A stretch of 64,000 nt of DNA from Prunella strophiata (lineage: Eukaryota; Chordata; Aves; Passeriformes; Prunellidae): contig JAZBQD010000015.1 in assembly GCA_036583965.1 (NCBI GenBank), positions 68,604,830-68,668,829 on the forward strand, read 5' to 3'. Below are positions 38,601 to 49,900 of this stretch, one piece after another. Made by a program: the position numbers and the translations under genes. The notes beneath the pieces are model-generated. The model was not told the origin of the DNA. It searched no databases and was given only the letters and a program-made list of their open reading frames with translations. Within the stretch, counting starts at the first letter, position 1; each line of letters starts with the position of its first letter.

Positions 38601-41289
38601 ACATTGTGGTCTGTGGTATTCAGTTGCTCATAAAAATCTTTTAAGTAGAATTGCATTTTCAAATAAGGCTGAACTTTTTGTTTATGGAGGTTTATTAATA
38701 CTTAATCAATTGTTACAAAGTTCAACAAGTCAGTATGTTGCTTATTCCCACAGTTCATGCCCAGTTTCAGCATTCTCTCATAAAGTACTTATACCACAAA
38801 TAATGTTCATTTATAGGACCATCATGCCAAGCTTGTAACATTCTTTCAAACCAAAAAATTTATAAATGCATCATTACCTTGCTTGATATTTATTTTTAAT
38901 GTTTAGCATATCCACTTCTTAAATGAACGTCCAAATCTGTGCTATTGTTTTAAAATTATATGACCAATTATGTGAGCTACAGCCCTGTTCTAAAGAAGTA
39001 GATATTTCTGCAACACATGCAGTCTGTCTCAGTGTAGGAAATTGCTGGGTGATGAGCAAATGCTAAGGTCATACTAGTTAGTTATTTAAGGTGACTTTAA
39101 AAGACTGAAATGACTACTCAAAAGATGACAGTGTTCCCAGGGAAGCCCCTAGCAGGGGTAACACAGCAACCCATTGTGCAGGGCAGCAATTAGGCGTGCC
39201 AGTGCTGACTGGAATCCTGGGATTCATTGTTCTTCCTGATTTTCAGGTCATTCCACCCAATGGACAGATGCTGGGGAAGTCATAATAGAGATTACCAGTT
39301 TGGGGATACCACTTCAACAGAGGACCATGGGTTAGTGTGGGATTTTCACTTGTCTGGACTCTGCTAAAGGAAATAACTTCTTTTGAGAGGAAAAGCTAAC
39401 TACAATGAACACAAGTATTTGGTGTTGTGTTTGGGGACATAATTGCCAGTGTGCCTCTGGCACCTTTGGGGAGCCATCTGGGCTCACATTCCTTTCCCTC
39501 CTAACACCCTGTGATCACTGGGGTAAAGACCATCATTACCTGTTCCCTGCATAAGTGTACCAGCAGTTGCACCTAAAGTTTGTGGACACTTGAAAAACAT
39601 CAGAGCAGCAGTAAATGGCCCAGAAAATGCTTGCAAGCAGTTTGCCAAGCCAGCTTCAGGCATGTTCCTGGGAGCTGAACTCTTTTGGTACCCCCCTGTC
39701 AGTACTGGCCATTCTCAAAGGCCAGCATGGGGCTCTCAGCAGGGTGTGAGAAAGGAGGAATTGGAAGTGAAAGGCTTCCAAGTTCTGCCATGGAGAGACT
39801 GGTTGGTAAAACTGATCTTTCTCGTGAAGTAGGGCCCCAGTGTGAGAGAGGTCAGCATACCCTATTGACAAGCTCCTCAGGGAGCTGGTTTTGTTGAGCA
39901 GTATCAGCATGTTCAGACCATCTTCCTCCACCTGGGATGTTTCGCTCTTCCCCTTCCTTCTGTCTTGGACCAGACCAAATTAGGGGCACCTGTGTGTTCT
40001 CCTTTCCTTCCTTTGTCTTATTTTTTCGGCCCATTTGAGCTCTCCTAAAGTTTTCCTGGCAGCAGCACAATGACCACTCCCAATGGGGTGAGTGCAAGGT
40101 GCATTTATGGCAGGGGAACACACTGGGGGCTGCCTTAGCTTTAGCCTTGGCCCTGCATCAGGCTCCTCACTGGGTAAGGCAGCCTGGAGAGCAGTGTCTG
40201 CCCCCAGTGCTGAGGGATTACTCCTGTAGATCATGGGAATAAAGCAGGAAGATGGCAGGGAGGCAGTCTTCCAGAGCATAGTGACCTGAGTGAAACCCAG
40301 GAGTGGTTGCACACAGGCTGACCTGACTGGGTTTCCAAGTGTGGAGAAGGGACATGAGAGTCCTTAAGGGGATGAACAATCTGAGGGGCATTGAGAAGGG
40401 TGATTCCTGAAGCAATACAAATACTGCAGCTGAAAGATGGAGGATTTACACCAAAAAAAGAGCACCAAAAAGCTGGGAACGGTCAAAAAAGGGCAACAAG
40501 AGAAGCTGGGAAGGCTTTGCCCTATAGTAAATGACATAAGGACGCTGATCTAACAACTTAAGAGTGAAAGTAAGGAATTGTTAGCCCTATTTCCTGAAGA
40601 ACATGGTCAAATCCAAATCACCTGAAGACTTTAAATCAAACTAGCTATGAAAAAACGCAAGCTGAAAAAAGACCTGAAAGCACAAAACAACAAAATGATG
40701 TCCCATGCACTGAGTGTTGGGTAATCCAAAGATGTTCACACTGGCATCTCAGAGCCCAAACATGCTCTGCATCTTCATTATGAGCAACATATCATTCTTA
40801 GATAAACTAGTACCTGCGAGTTGAGCAAATTCCTTATGCTTGTAAGAAAATATCTCTAATTTCAAGCCAAAACTTATTTTTCGTGTCTGTGTTTTGCAAA
40901 ATTTTTCACTTTCTGTACAATAGGTCATGAGGAGGCAGGAAAATTTGTGATCATGATCTTATATGGGTGTATAACTGTGCAGTGGTAAAGTATTTACTTG
41001 TAGCAGATGGAATGAATATGGGAGAACATCTAATGTGGTAATTGACGCTGAAACCTAAGGCATTAATTAAATGTGTGTTCTACTTAAGGAGCCGAATAAA
41101 TGATGAGTGACAATTAAAAATGATGTCTTTATAATTATTCCAATTCCTATTTATGAAAGTGGAGTGTGACTGCATATTAAAATATGATTGAAGGTTTGAT
41201 GACTCCCTATTCTTTCACAGTTAAAACATTTGCAATTATTTCTCCCTCAGATTAGAGCAATGCATAGTGATGTAAAGTAAAACAGCGTA
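35681..41289. other. Non-coding stretch, no gene recognised
   Basis: No gene recognised. Open frames reach 120 codons (36957-37319, minus) with no features of a known family. A 14-bp perfect palindrome GTACTGTACAGTAC sits at 37792-37805. The 40350-40530 part contains phrases faintly reminiscent of plus-strand CR1 (GGGCAACAAGAGAAGCTGGG), too diverged to claim. The 40980-41290 part is AT-rich unique sequence with the texture of a conserved non-coding element, which only alignment could test. Confidence 0.58.
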
Positions 41290-41350
41290 GGCTTGATTCT
41301 CCAGTCTCTTAACACAGGTTTTATATTGGCATATGGTGACTCCCTTAAGC
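41290..41350. repeat. Possible relic of an ancient amniote MITE-like repeat
   Basis: GGCTTGATTCTCCAGTCTCT followed by TAACACAGGTTTTATATTGG resembles the left end of a palindromic repeat common in turtles and crocodiles ('ggcctgattctc...ttacaccagtgtaaa'). Only one end is seen and no matching inverted end follows, so the call is tentative. Confidence 0.33.
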
Positions 41351-44300
41351 AGAGCACTCCTCAGTTAGGGTGATTTGAATGGGCAATTAAGCTCAGCATG
41401 ATAAACACTGCAAATTCAATATGAACATCTGGGGATGCATTTAAGGATCAGTGATTCATTTTTTAAAATAATATTTGGTTAGGTTTGGAAAGTCTGGTGC
41501 CACCTGTAAGTGTGGAGATTTCTCCTTCCTGATGAAGCAGTGGGAAAAATCCATTTCCTTCACAGGGCACAAGATTAGCCTGTTCACAGAAGCCAGGGTC
41601 CTTTCCCTCAATCTGCATGTGTCTAACATATCTCTTTGAAAATGCTTAATTAGTATAGCAGATTCAAACTTTGCCAAAGGGCTGAATACCACTGTCTTTG
41701 GATTATGTTAAATAGAAGTCATAATTGGTTGCAGTACCAAGAGATGTTCTGAACACAATTCTCCTACACTTCCACAGTGACTCTCCAAGGTTTCAGATAG
41801 TGGAAAATTCCCTTCTCTCAACAAGTTTTCAAGACTTCTCACAGTCGCAGCCAGAGTTTTTTGGGATTTTTTCTTGCCTATTATGCAACCATTAATAGCC
41901 CCCATTTTAATTTATTCTTCAGAAGTTTTATGGCAAATATTTTTATTCAGGAACAGAAGTTTGATTTCATATTACACCCAAGAATTATAAAGTAGAGAAG
42001 ATGAGTCCTTCCTTTATTTGGGTTTTGTTTGTATTTATTTCTACTGTGCATATTCTTTTACCTTTCTTTCACCTTTCTTTCACCCTCTGTAGTTGTTGTG
42101 GATATGTTGTGGAACCAGCAGTTCATGTCTTTGAGAAGGCAATAAGCTCAAGGCTACCTGGCAATGCTGTTGATTATTTTTACTGCAACTCTGAAAAGAA
42201 AGAAAACAAAAAGCAGTGTGTATGTGTATATATATCTACAGGTTTATTTACACATACACTAAAGATAAATACTCACTGAAGCTTTAAACCCAATGCCAAG
42301 CTGGAGAAGCTGGTTTTTGCACTAGAGTCTTTCCTAGAACCCAAGGCAAAGGACTCTACCCTTGTCTGCAGAGCAGCAGCATCCTTGCAGCCTCTGTACT
42401 TGCTTCTCTCAGGATGGAGAGGAGGGTGCTTCATCTGTCTGCTTTTCATCCTCTAGTACTATTACCAAGCCTCTCTTTTCAGTCTCCATGGCTCACTTCT
42501 GCCTATTTAAATTTCCTCTGCATTTTAGCAATAAAAATGCTGCCATGTCCCAGCTTGAGCCTTTTTGCTGCTGCCCTGATGGGCACCCCTGTCTGCTCCT
42601 GAGTGCTGCTGCAAAACACCCTCGCTGCCTGCCCCAAGTCTTATACCCTGCACAGACCTCCTTACTCTTTCCAGCTGCTATGGAAGCATTTCTACATTTT
42701 CATTTTGTGTTTCTGTCTGGAAAACATCTTCTCTCTTCCAGTCCATTAGCAGGTCTCAGACATCTCTCTTTTGTGTTGATTCCCCCAATCACCTGGTGCA
42801 TTGTGATACATCAGTTTCTCTGTTTACCTTGTTCAATTAGCTTTTATTCTGCTCTGAATTGGATTTTAGCCACCCATAATCTGTGAGTATTTAGAATTAG
42901 ATATATTTTGTAAGCCATTTGAAAAACAAGGATATCAAGCTTCCAGATGGCATAAAATACTGGTTTCTGGATTTAGTACTTCTCAAGATAGAACCTGTAA
43001 AAATCATGCCTGACTGGAAGGGTGGAAAAAAAGCAAGAGGGCAGTTCAAGTACCGTGCTTCTGGGTTTTGTTTTTCCTCTTTTTGTTTTCCTTCCAAGAG
43101 GGCCCATTGCAGGTGACAATTACATGGAAATAGGCCGAGAAGAGCAGGGCAGTCAGTTCCAGTATGCATAAGATGCATCTGAGAGATGGTTAGGATGTGC
43201 ACAAAAAACTAACCAGGGGCCCAGAGACTTCTTTCTCCTCTTTGTGTTAAACATGATTAAACAAGATGGTGGAAGTGCTGACATTGTAATTAGCCATACT
43301 AGTTTTATTCATGTCATAATAAAAATTCACCATTATAATCTTATTAAAAATAAACAGCTGTATAATTTAGGATAATTTTTTTTCACAATGAATGTTAATG
43401 CTATGAATTATGCCTAAGTTACAAAATAAGGTGTTTTTTAAGATCAGCTCTCCACAGCTCACTTGACCCTTAAAAAAAGCACTTTACTTTTTACTAGTGC
43501 CACTGCATTTTGATCTTCTTTCATTTTAGACTCCTTCTTACTTTAAAAAGCTACTGGTCATCACCTTGTCTCCCTTGCAAAGTTCCTCAGACCTTTAATC
43601 TGTTTAGTCCACTTGTCATGGACTTTCTCCTTTTTTAATAGGTGGAATTCAAATATTCTCACCGGCAGTCCTTCTTTCTCCTGGAATATTAGACTCCCAT
43701 TGCAGCTTTCTCCTGATGTAGAAGATTTCCAAGTGCTGCTCCCTAAAATGTCTTTGACCCAAAGCAAAGGCCTTGGTGTTGTGCCTGGCCTTCCTTCAGC
43801 ACAACACAACTAATGAAACAACATGTGAAAGAGAAATCTAATCTGGAAGTTCCAACCTAGGGAGGGGCAAACACTTCTATCACAGACATCCAGAGGAAGT
43901 CAGGGCACGCTAAGAATCATAGAGAGTAGCGCTGCAGGATTTTGGACACCGCAGAGAGTAAACGCCAGAAGGTCATCCCTTGGCTGAGCATAATATGACT
44001 GTGCATGGAGGAGGGAAAGCCACTGACTGGCAATCCCATTGAGCAGATGTCCTACAAGAGAAAGTCTTTTATCTCATCACCTGCTGTGTCAAAACCTCCT
44101 CTGACGGCTCAGCACTGAATAACCACAGGAAGAACATCAATTACATTACTGCCCGTGTTTCCTCCACAGTTATGCCTGCCCAGGAACTGTGATATACCAG
44201 GCTACATGTCAGACACTTCCCAAAAACCCCATAATATTGTGCATGAGCCATCCAACCCCAGATGCACGTGCTGCAGCACAGCTGGCAAAACAAGGCACAC

Positions 44301-44827
44301 ACACAGTGGTCTTTCATTCAGTGATCCTATTTTACAATGTTGACAGAGGAATCTCTCCAAGTTCATTTGCCAGTCTGCTGTCAGTATTGTGGTATTTATA
44401 TTACAGATGCATTTACATAATATTTATGTATTGGTACTGCTTTCACTAACCAGCTTTCCCACCCTGCAGTTGGCAGTGAGGCTGGCACCCAGCAATTGCA
44501 GATTTAAATGATGTTGTTGTGCTGTTTGAGGCAACAGGTAGACATGGTTTTGGTGGATGTAAAGGCCAGGTAGTAAGACAAGCATGTGGTAGTTATGTCT
44601 ATTTACCTATGCAGACATACTAGGCTAAGGGAACCTTAAGAAGTTTAAAAATGCATAATGCCTGGTGGCAAGTCAGAGGATCACTAACGTTGAGTAGAGA
44701 ATTATCCCTTCCAAAAGTTAGACGTGCTGACAAATTACTGCTCTAAACTAATAGCAGTGTTGAAGACCTCTCTGCTAACACTATCAGATAAAAGCATCTA
44801 CAATCTCTGCTTCCCACATTTGACACC
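41351..44827. other. Non-coding stretch, no gene recognised
   Basis: Contains a 174-codon plus-strand open frame (42362-42886) that begins with a non-ATG codon and encodes a cysteine-, serine- and phenylalanine-rich stretch typical of T/C-rich DNA; I reject it as a gene. A perfect 11-bp tandem duplication (CCTTTCTTTCA twice) lies at 42061-42082. Nothing else is recognised. Confidence 0.6.
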
Positions 44828-44930
44828 TCTTAAGGGCTTGCCTACACAATGAATTTGTTCTTACACTGATTTTAAAAAATGTCATTTGGTTTATAAGTGA
44901 TTTAGTTTAACATCGTTTAAATAAATTCTT
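44828..44930. repeat. Possible relic of an ancient amniote MITE-like repeat
   Basis: AAGGGCTTGCCTACACAATG, followed by GTTCTTACACTGATTTTAAA and GTGATTTAGTTTAACATCGT, follows the pattern of reptile repeats that open with 'gggcttgtctacac' and continue with 'gatttagtttaa'-type blocks. The expected inverted right end is not found, so the copy is truncated or decayed. Family name not known to me. Confidence 0.38.
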
Positions 44931-45073
44931 TTGAAAAACATGTGTTTATATAAAACGTTGGATGCATGAGAGAATAAAAGCTCTACAGAAACCAACACCA
45001 TCCAGGTTCTGACTTGGACAGAAATTGGATTGTTGTACAATTTCCAGTCTTGGACTCAGATGAAGCTCTCTGC

Positions 45074-45141
45074 TTTGTTTTGGGTTTGGTTTTTCTTTTT
45101 TTTTTTTTTTTTTTTGGGTGTTTTGTTTTGTTTTGTTTTTT
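45074..45141. repeat. T-rich low-complexity tract with T20 and (TTTTG)n
   Basis: A G/T-rich lead-in is followed by twenty T (45096-45115), GGGTG, then about four TTTTG units and a T run. The minus-strand reading would be an A-rich tail, but no coherent retrotransposon body is recognised beside it. Confidence 0.85.
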
Positions 45142-45189
45142 AATAAATGAAAATGTCTCTAGGCATTTTAAATTAATGTTTTTTTTAAT

Positions 45190-45242
45190 TACTATATATG
45201 TGTATATATATTTATATAGGTTTATATACACACATATATGTA
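45190..45242. repeat. AT/GT-rich alternating low-complexity sequence
   Basis: A run of TATATGTGTATATATATTTA-type sequence with a further TATATACACACATATATG block. Alternating purine-pyrimidine, likely length-variable and prone to cruciform extrusion. Confidence 0.7.
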
Positions 45243-46439
45243 GACATGTTTTACTTCTGTTGACATAGTTAATGCTTTTATTAGAAGTCTTTATCTGCTT
45301 AGAGACACTTTCACTGAATAAAATGAAGTGCTATCTGAGACACTCATATAGTCCTAGTATTTCTAGACTGAAGTGCTTTCGTGTGTGAGATACAGAATGT
45401 TTTACAATTCCTTATCATTAATATGGTTGTAACTGATGTGACATATCCTTTCTCTGTTGTCCATCAACTTTCTAACACCCAAGTTAAATCAGAATTAGCA
45501 AAAGTGGGATTTCTCCTGTTCTGTGATGTAGAAAGAATAGCCAGTCATGGTTTGTATAAATTACTTCATAGTCACAGTTATATACAATGCAGTTTCCTAA
45601 TGAGGCCAATTCCCTAGGCAACAGCCCAAATCTGTAAATGTCTTAAGCACAGAAATACAGCCAGCAGGATGTCTAATTCAGTTGAACTCAATGGAGATCA
45701 TTATGAATATGTACTCATATTCACCTCACCTCTATGCCTGTTTTAAGCAATGTATTGAGAAAGAAAAGTATTCAAATACTCCTTCCTAAGGGAATTTTTC
45801 TAAAACCTCCTCATTTGCCCTGGGTATTTTACTGCCCATGCTTTGAAAAATTGTTTCTCTCCTGAAATTCAAAACAACCATCAAGAAAAACAATTAAGAA
45901 ATTAAACTAAAGAAGCTGCAAGTATATTTAATACAATACCTTGGAGTTTGAGTAACCAAAAAAGTCTGCTTTTGACTATTTTATTTTCCTGAAATAAAAA
46001 GAAGTTTCAGTCTTTCAGATCACATGTCATGAGATGATTTATTTTTCCTTTGGCTTGTGTCTCCATCATTGCACCTCTTCCCTCCCACAACTCTATTCAT
46101 CTATGTGAAAAGGCTTCCATTAAAAGTCAGTAGGATATTTTGTCTTGTCAGTCCTTTCAGACAACTTCATAAGCACTTTTGCTTGTGTAGCAACAGATGC
46201 ACGTACTGCACCTTGATCAAAAGTGAGGCCTAATTGTCTTCTTGCAAGAAGACTGAACAGCAATGAGATAACTACACATGGGGATGATTCAGCTTGCTGT
46301 GTGTCTGTGGCACCAAAAAGTTTTGGCTATGTCCTGACAATACTCATAACTCTGAAACACACCATTCATTGGACCTGATAATTGCTGGTGTAGGTCACTG
46401 CAGCATTATCCTGAAACCTCAGTGAAATGGCCCCAAGAT
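45243..46439. other. Non-coding stretch, no gene recognised
   Basis: AT-rich, no recognised gene. A phrase GAACTCAATGGAGATCATTA near 45684 faintly resembles the centre of reptile MITE repeats but is too short to call. Confidence 0.6.
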
Positions 46440-46930
46440 AGAAGGAAAATAGACTTCGAAGCTGTTCCTGAACCGCTGCCTCCCAGCCGTGCCGAGTGCT
46501 GCTCAGCCCGTCCCTGCCCAGGAACTGGTGCCACAGCAGCTTTGCAAGGGCAATAAAAAGAGCAATCCATTTTTACTCCTCCTAAAGGACAATGCAAAGC
46601 ATACATGCCTCAAACCCGAGCTTTAAAATGGACAGTGCGAAGGTTTTACTAGGTCATAAAAGTGTGATTCATTGCAACCTGTCTGACATGATAGGACAGA
46701 GATCACCTATGTGTTGGTTGCACTTTTGTTCCAGTGAACCCACAGCACCGTGTAATATTAACCTGCCAGACACGAAAACAAAAAGGAGCTTGAGGAACGC
46801 ACGGGTACATTGCTCCCTATCTGTCAGAAAACTGCCTAGGGAAATGAGGTCAGCTATCTACTCAGAAACCACGCTTGAACACAAGGGAGCCTAGATTTGT
46901 TTCTCTAAATTGCAGAGGGTTTGGCCTTCC
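46440..46930. other. Weak CpG cluster
   Basis: By hand count about 13 CpG fall here, four of them in a 35-bp patch (46463-46497), against a CpG-poor surround. A plus-strand frame of 100 codons (46592-46894) and a minus-strand frame of 66 codons (46406-46606) fall in it, neither recognisable. No clear TATA box. It could be a regulatory element or a decayed GC-rich repeat. Confidence 0.3.
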
Positions 46931-49900
46931 TCGCAGGGAAAGTGAAAGAAAATTCCTTCTGCACTTTCATCAAGGTAGGGTCAGCAGCTTTACAAAGCAA
47001 ATGGATACCAAAGCAAAGGGACTTGCTATTTGGGCTGAATAATAAAATTTCTTTCAAGTCTATGTAGTGTTTATGTACTGATAAATGAAGGACCAAAATA
47101 CTCACCTGTTTGGTTTTGTCTGAACTATCCTTCCACTGCTTCTCATTTAGCTTTGACTATCCTACTGCCAAGACCATGACGCAGTGGAGACACATTATCT
47201 GATACAAATGTGTGATATCAGAAATAAAAAGAAATTACTTTTCTTTAATTGTATAGAGGCATTGGTAAGGATTTCTGCTCCCAGTATGATCTTGAATCTC
47301 AAATTTGAACATTTTCTTTGCTGCTCAAGTAGATTTGAACTGCCACTTAGTAAGGGAGGAAATTCTCCTAGATCTAACTGGTGTCTCTGCTGTACTGTCA
47401 GTTTGCACATGAACTCCTTTTAGCTAATCGTGAGCAAGGGATAAAAATAAATAGCTATCAAAAGAAAGCCTCTACAAATATGTCTCTTTGGAACCAGAAT
47501 ATCCAGGACTCTCCTATGCTGTTCTCTCCTATGCAACATGTGAAAAACACTCTGTAATTTGCTCCCCTTTCTAATTCCTATAAAGATAGGAAGGAACTAA
47601 ATCTGTTCTTTTACATAAAATTAATAGGGGAGGTAAGGGAGAGTTCTCCAGCAGATACAAATTGAAGAGGCTTTTGAGGGAAAGCCCTTCCACCTTAAAG
47701 GCCTCTAGTAGGAAGTTCCTAAAAATTGCAACAGAATCTAGATGACTAACTACTGAGGTTGTTTGAGGACTTAGCCACAACACAAATATATAAAGACTGC
47801 AAGGTCTAAGAACTAATCATCGTACAAGGAAGAAATAGCTTTTTGTTTTCCCTGTTTAGATTTTATGGGTCATCTGCCACTGAACTGTGAACAAGTCTGG
47901 GAAAGGTGGGACTCTTCCATCTCTCATATTTAAAGTCATGTTATCCAGCTCTGGATTTGGGTGTAGAATTAAGCCTTTCATTGTGGGGCAATTCATTGAT
48001 GGCTGGAAGACATTAGAGTTGTTGACATCTGTAAAGTATTTCAGAAATTACGAGGATATATAGTGATGAGCAACACAGAGGCCACATCAGACCAGAGCTT
48101 CATAGTCACCCAGGAGTTGCGTAATTGAGGAAGAAACATGGATTCTTTCCAGAAGATGTCAAATTAAGTCCATCTGTACTGAAGCAGGACTGAAAAATGT
48201 GCATTGTATTCAAGTACCAATTCAAGCAAAAGCTCAGTTAGAATTTCCCTTTTACAGCTCTGTCTGATGTGTAGTTCTGCCTTTACTCTGATAGGCTTCT
48301 TTGCACTTCTGTAGCATAGATTTCTCCTTGTTATCTTTAACACTGACAGATTTAAATCCACATATTAAATTCCATTTTCCTTCTGCTAATTCTTTTACTG
48401 CATTTGCAGTTGCATTTGCATTACTCCCTCATTTTTCTTTGTTGCCTTTCCTAGGGAGGCAGGAGAGCTAATTAATTAATACTCTTACTAGGAGGTAGGA
48501 AAGTATAACTGAAAAGAAGCAGGGGCATTACAAATACTTAGCTGAGGTATTGTAGGGACTGGGTGGCCACTTCATCAGAAGTCTGGGACCTTATAGGTTT
48601 TGGGCAAGAATGGTTTAATCCTCGGGTCCTGCTGTTGCATCCACTGTAGGAATTCCCCACTGAATGTCCGGTCCCTTACAGTTAACCACAGAATGATTCT
48701 CTGTTGTGGGTTTGCAGGAGCCTGTGCTGTTTTTCAGCATAAGGAAATGCTTTTTGAATGCCAAGCTGTTACCCTTCATATTGTATTTTGACTGCATCTC
48801 TCTTCTTTTCTGCCCCTGCCCCATTCACTGAAGTGGTGATTGCAAAGCTGCCATCATAACTTTCCTGGTGGCTTGCATCCACGTAAATGAGGTGTAAACT
48901 CCCAGCAAACAGGGCTGCCATGCATTTAGCCATGTCTGATGAACGCATTGATGAGCCTGGGTAACTAAGTCAGAGGAAAGTGGTGAAGGAGACTGAAAGA
49001 TCTTACAGGAACCAGTGTTGGAAAGAACTTTCTCACCCACTTTCTCATATATAAGCCATCATCTAGAAATTAAAATCCTTTTTCTCTTCAAAGAGAAGAG
49101 AAAGACAACCTATCCATTTTTGGGGAAAGGGGGTTACAATCAGATTTTTCTGTCTTTCTAAATTTTGTTTTCTTTTACATACTGTCATGCAGGACTTGCA
49201 TAAACAAGGAGAACTGACTAGCTAAAGAGTAAAGACACTAAAACTTAAAATATCAAGAGAGCTGTCAAACATATTGAGTAAGTGGGGAGGAGTAGAAATT
49301 TTCTTCTAATCTCTTTCAGCTATTGTAAACACATCTCAGTTGCAACAGCACATCTTATCAACAGATGTTGGTTGTTCTTGTCTTTAATTGCTGCTGTCAC
49401 TTTAGCTTCTAGCAGTTCCCTACAGCTCAGTTGAACAAAGGGACACTTTGCCCTAACCTCTTTTTGCTCTGCTATCCTGCCCCTCTCTGGGTGTGCATCT
49501 AGGGGGGTGGATGTGAGTGCACTTTCTTTGCAGCTTCACTTTCCTGCTGCCATGCTCGCACTGCAGTGTCGGTGTGTGGAGGTTGGTGGTGTAATCCCAC
49601 CGTGCTCAGTGTGTACCACTGATTCAAAGGATGGAAAACTGTTTTCTCCCATCTGGTTCCAACCCTGGAAAGCTGCAGGAAAACTGTATGGCAGGTGCTA
49701 CTTAAAGAAAGCTTTTCTCATGCTCAGACAGGATACCCTTTTTATCCCGCATAAAAAGTGGCAAAGTATTTTTCTCCACATGATCCTCTCAATTCCTGTC
49801 TATTTGCTGCTCTTCTCTTCCTACCCCCACTACTGCCTTTTCTTTCTCCCATGGGACTGGCAGAATCTCAGAGGAAATAAGTAAAGCTTTCCTAATATAG

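Noticed and set aside
40350..40530. Possible plus-strand CR1 body fragment
   Set aside because: Only one or two phrases (such as GGGCAACAAGAGAAGCTGGG) recall CR1; the surrounding order does not hold well enough to claim it.
42362..42886. 174-codon open frame
   Set aside because: Non-ATG opening and a C/S/F-rich composition typical of a T/C-rich strand; no family resemblance or splice context.
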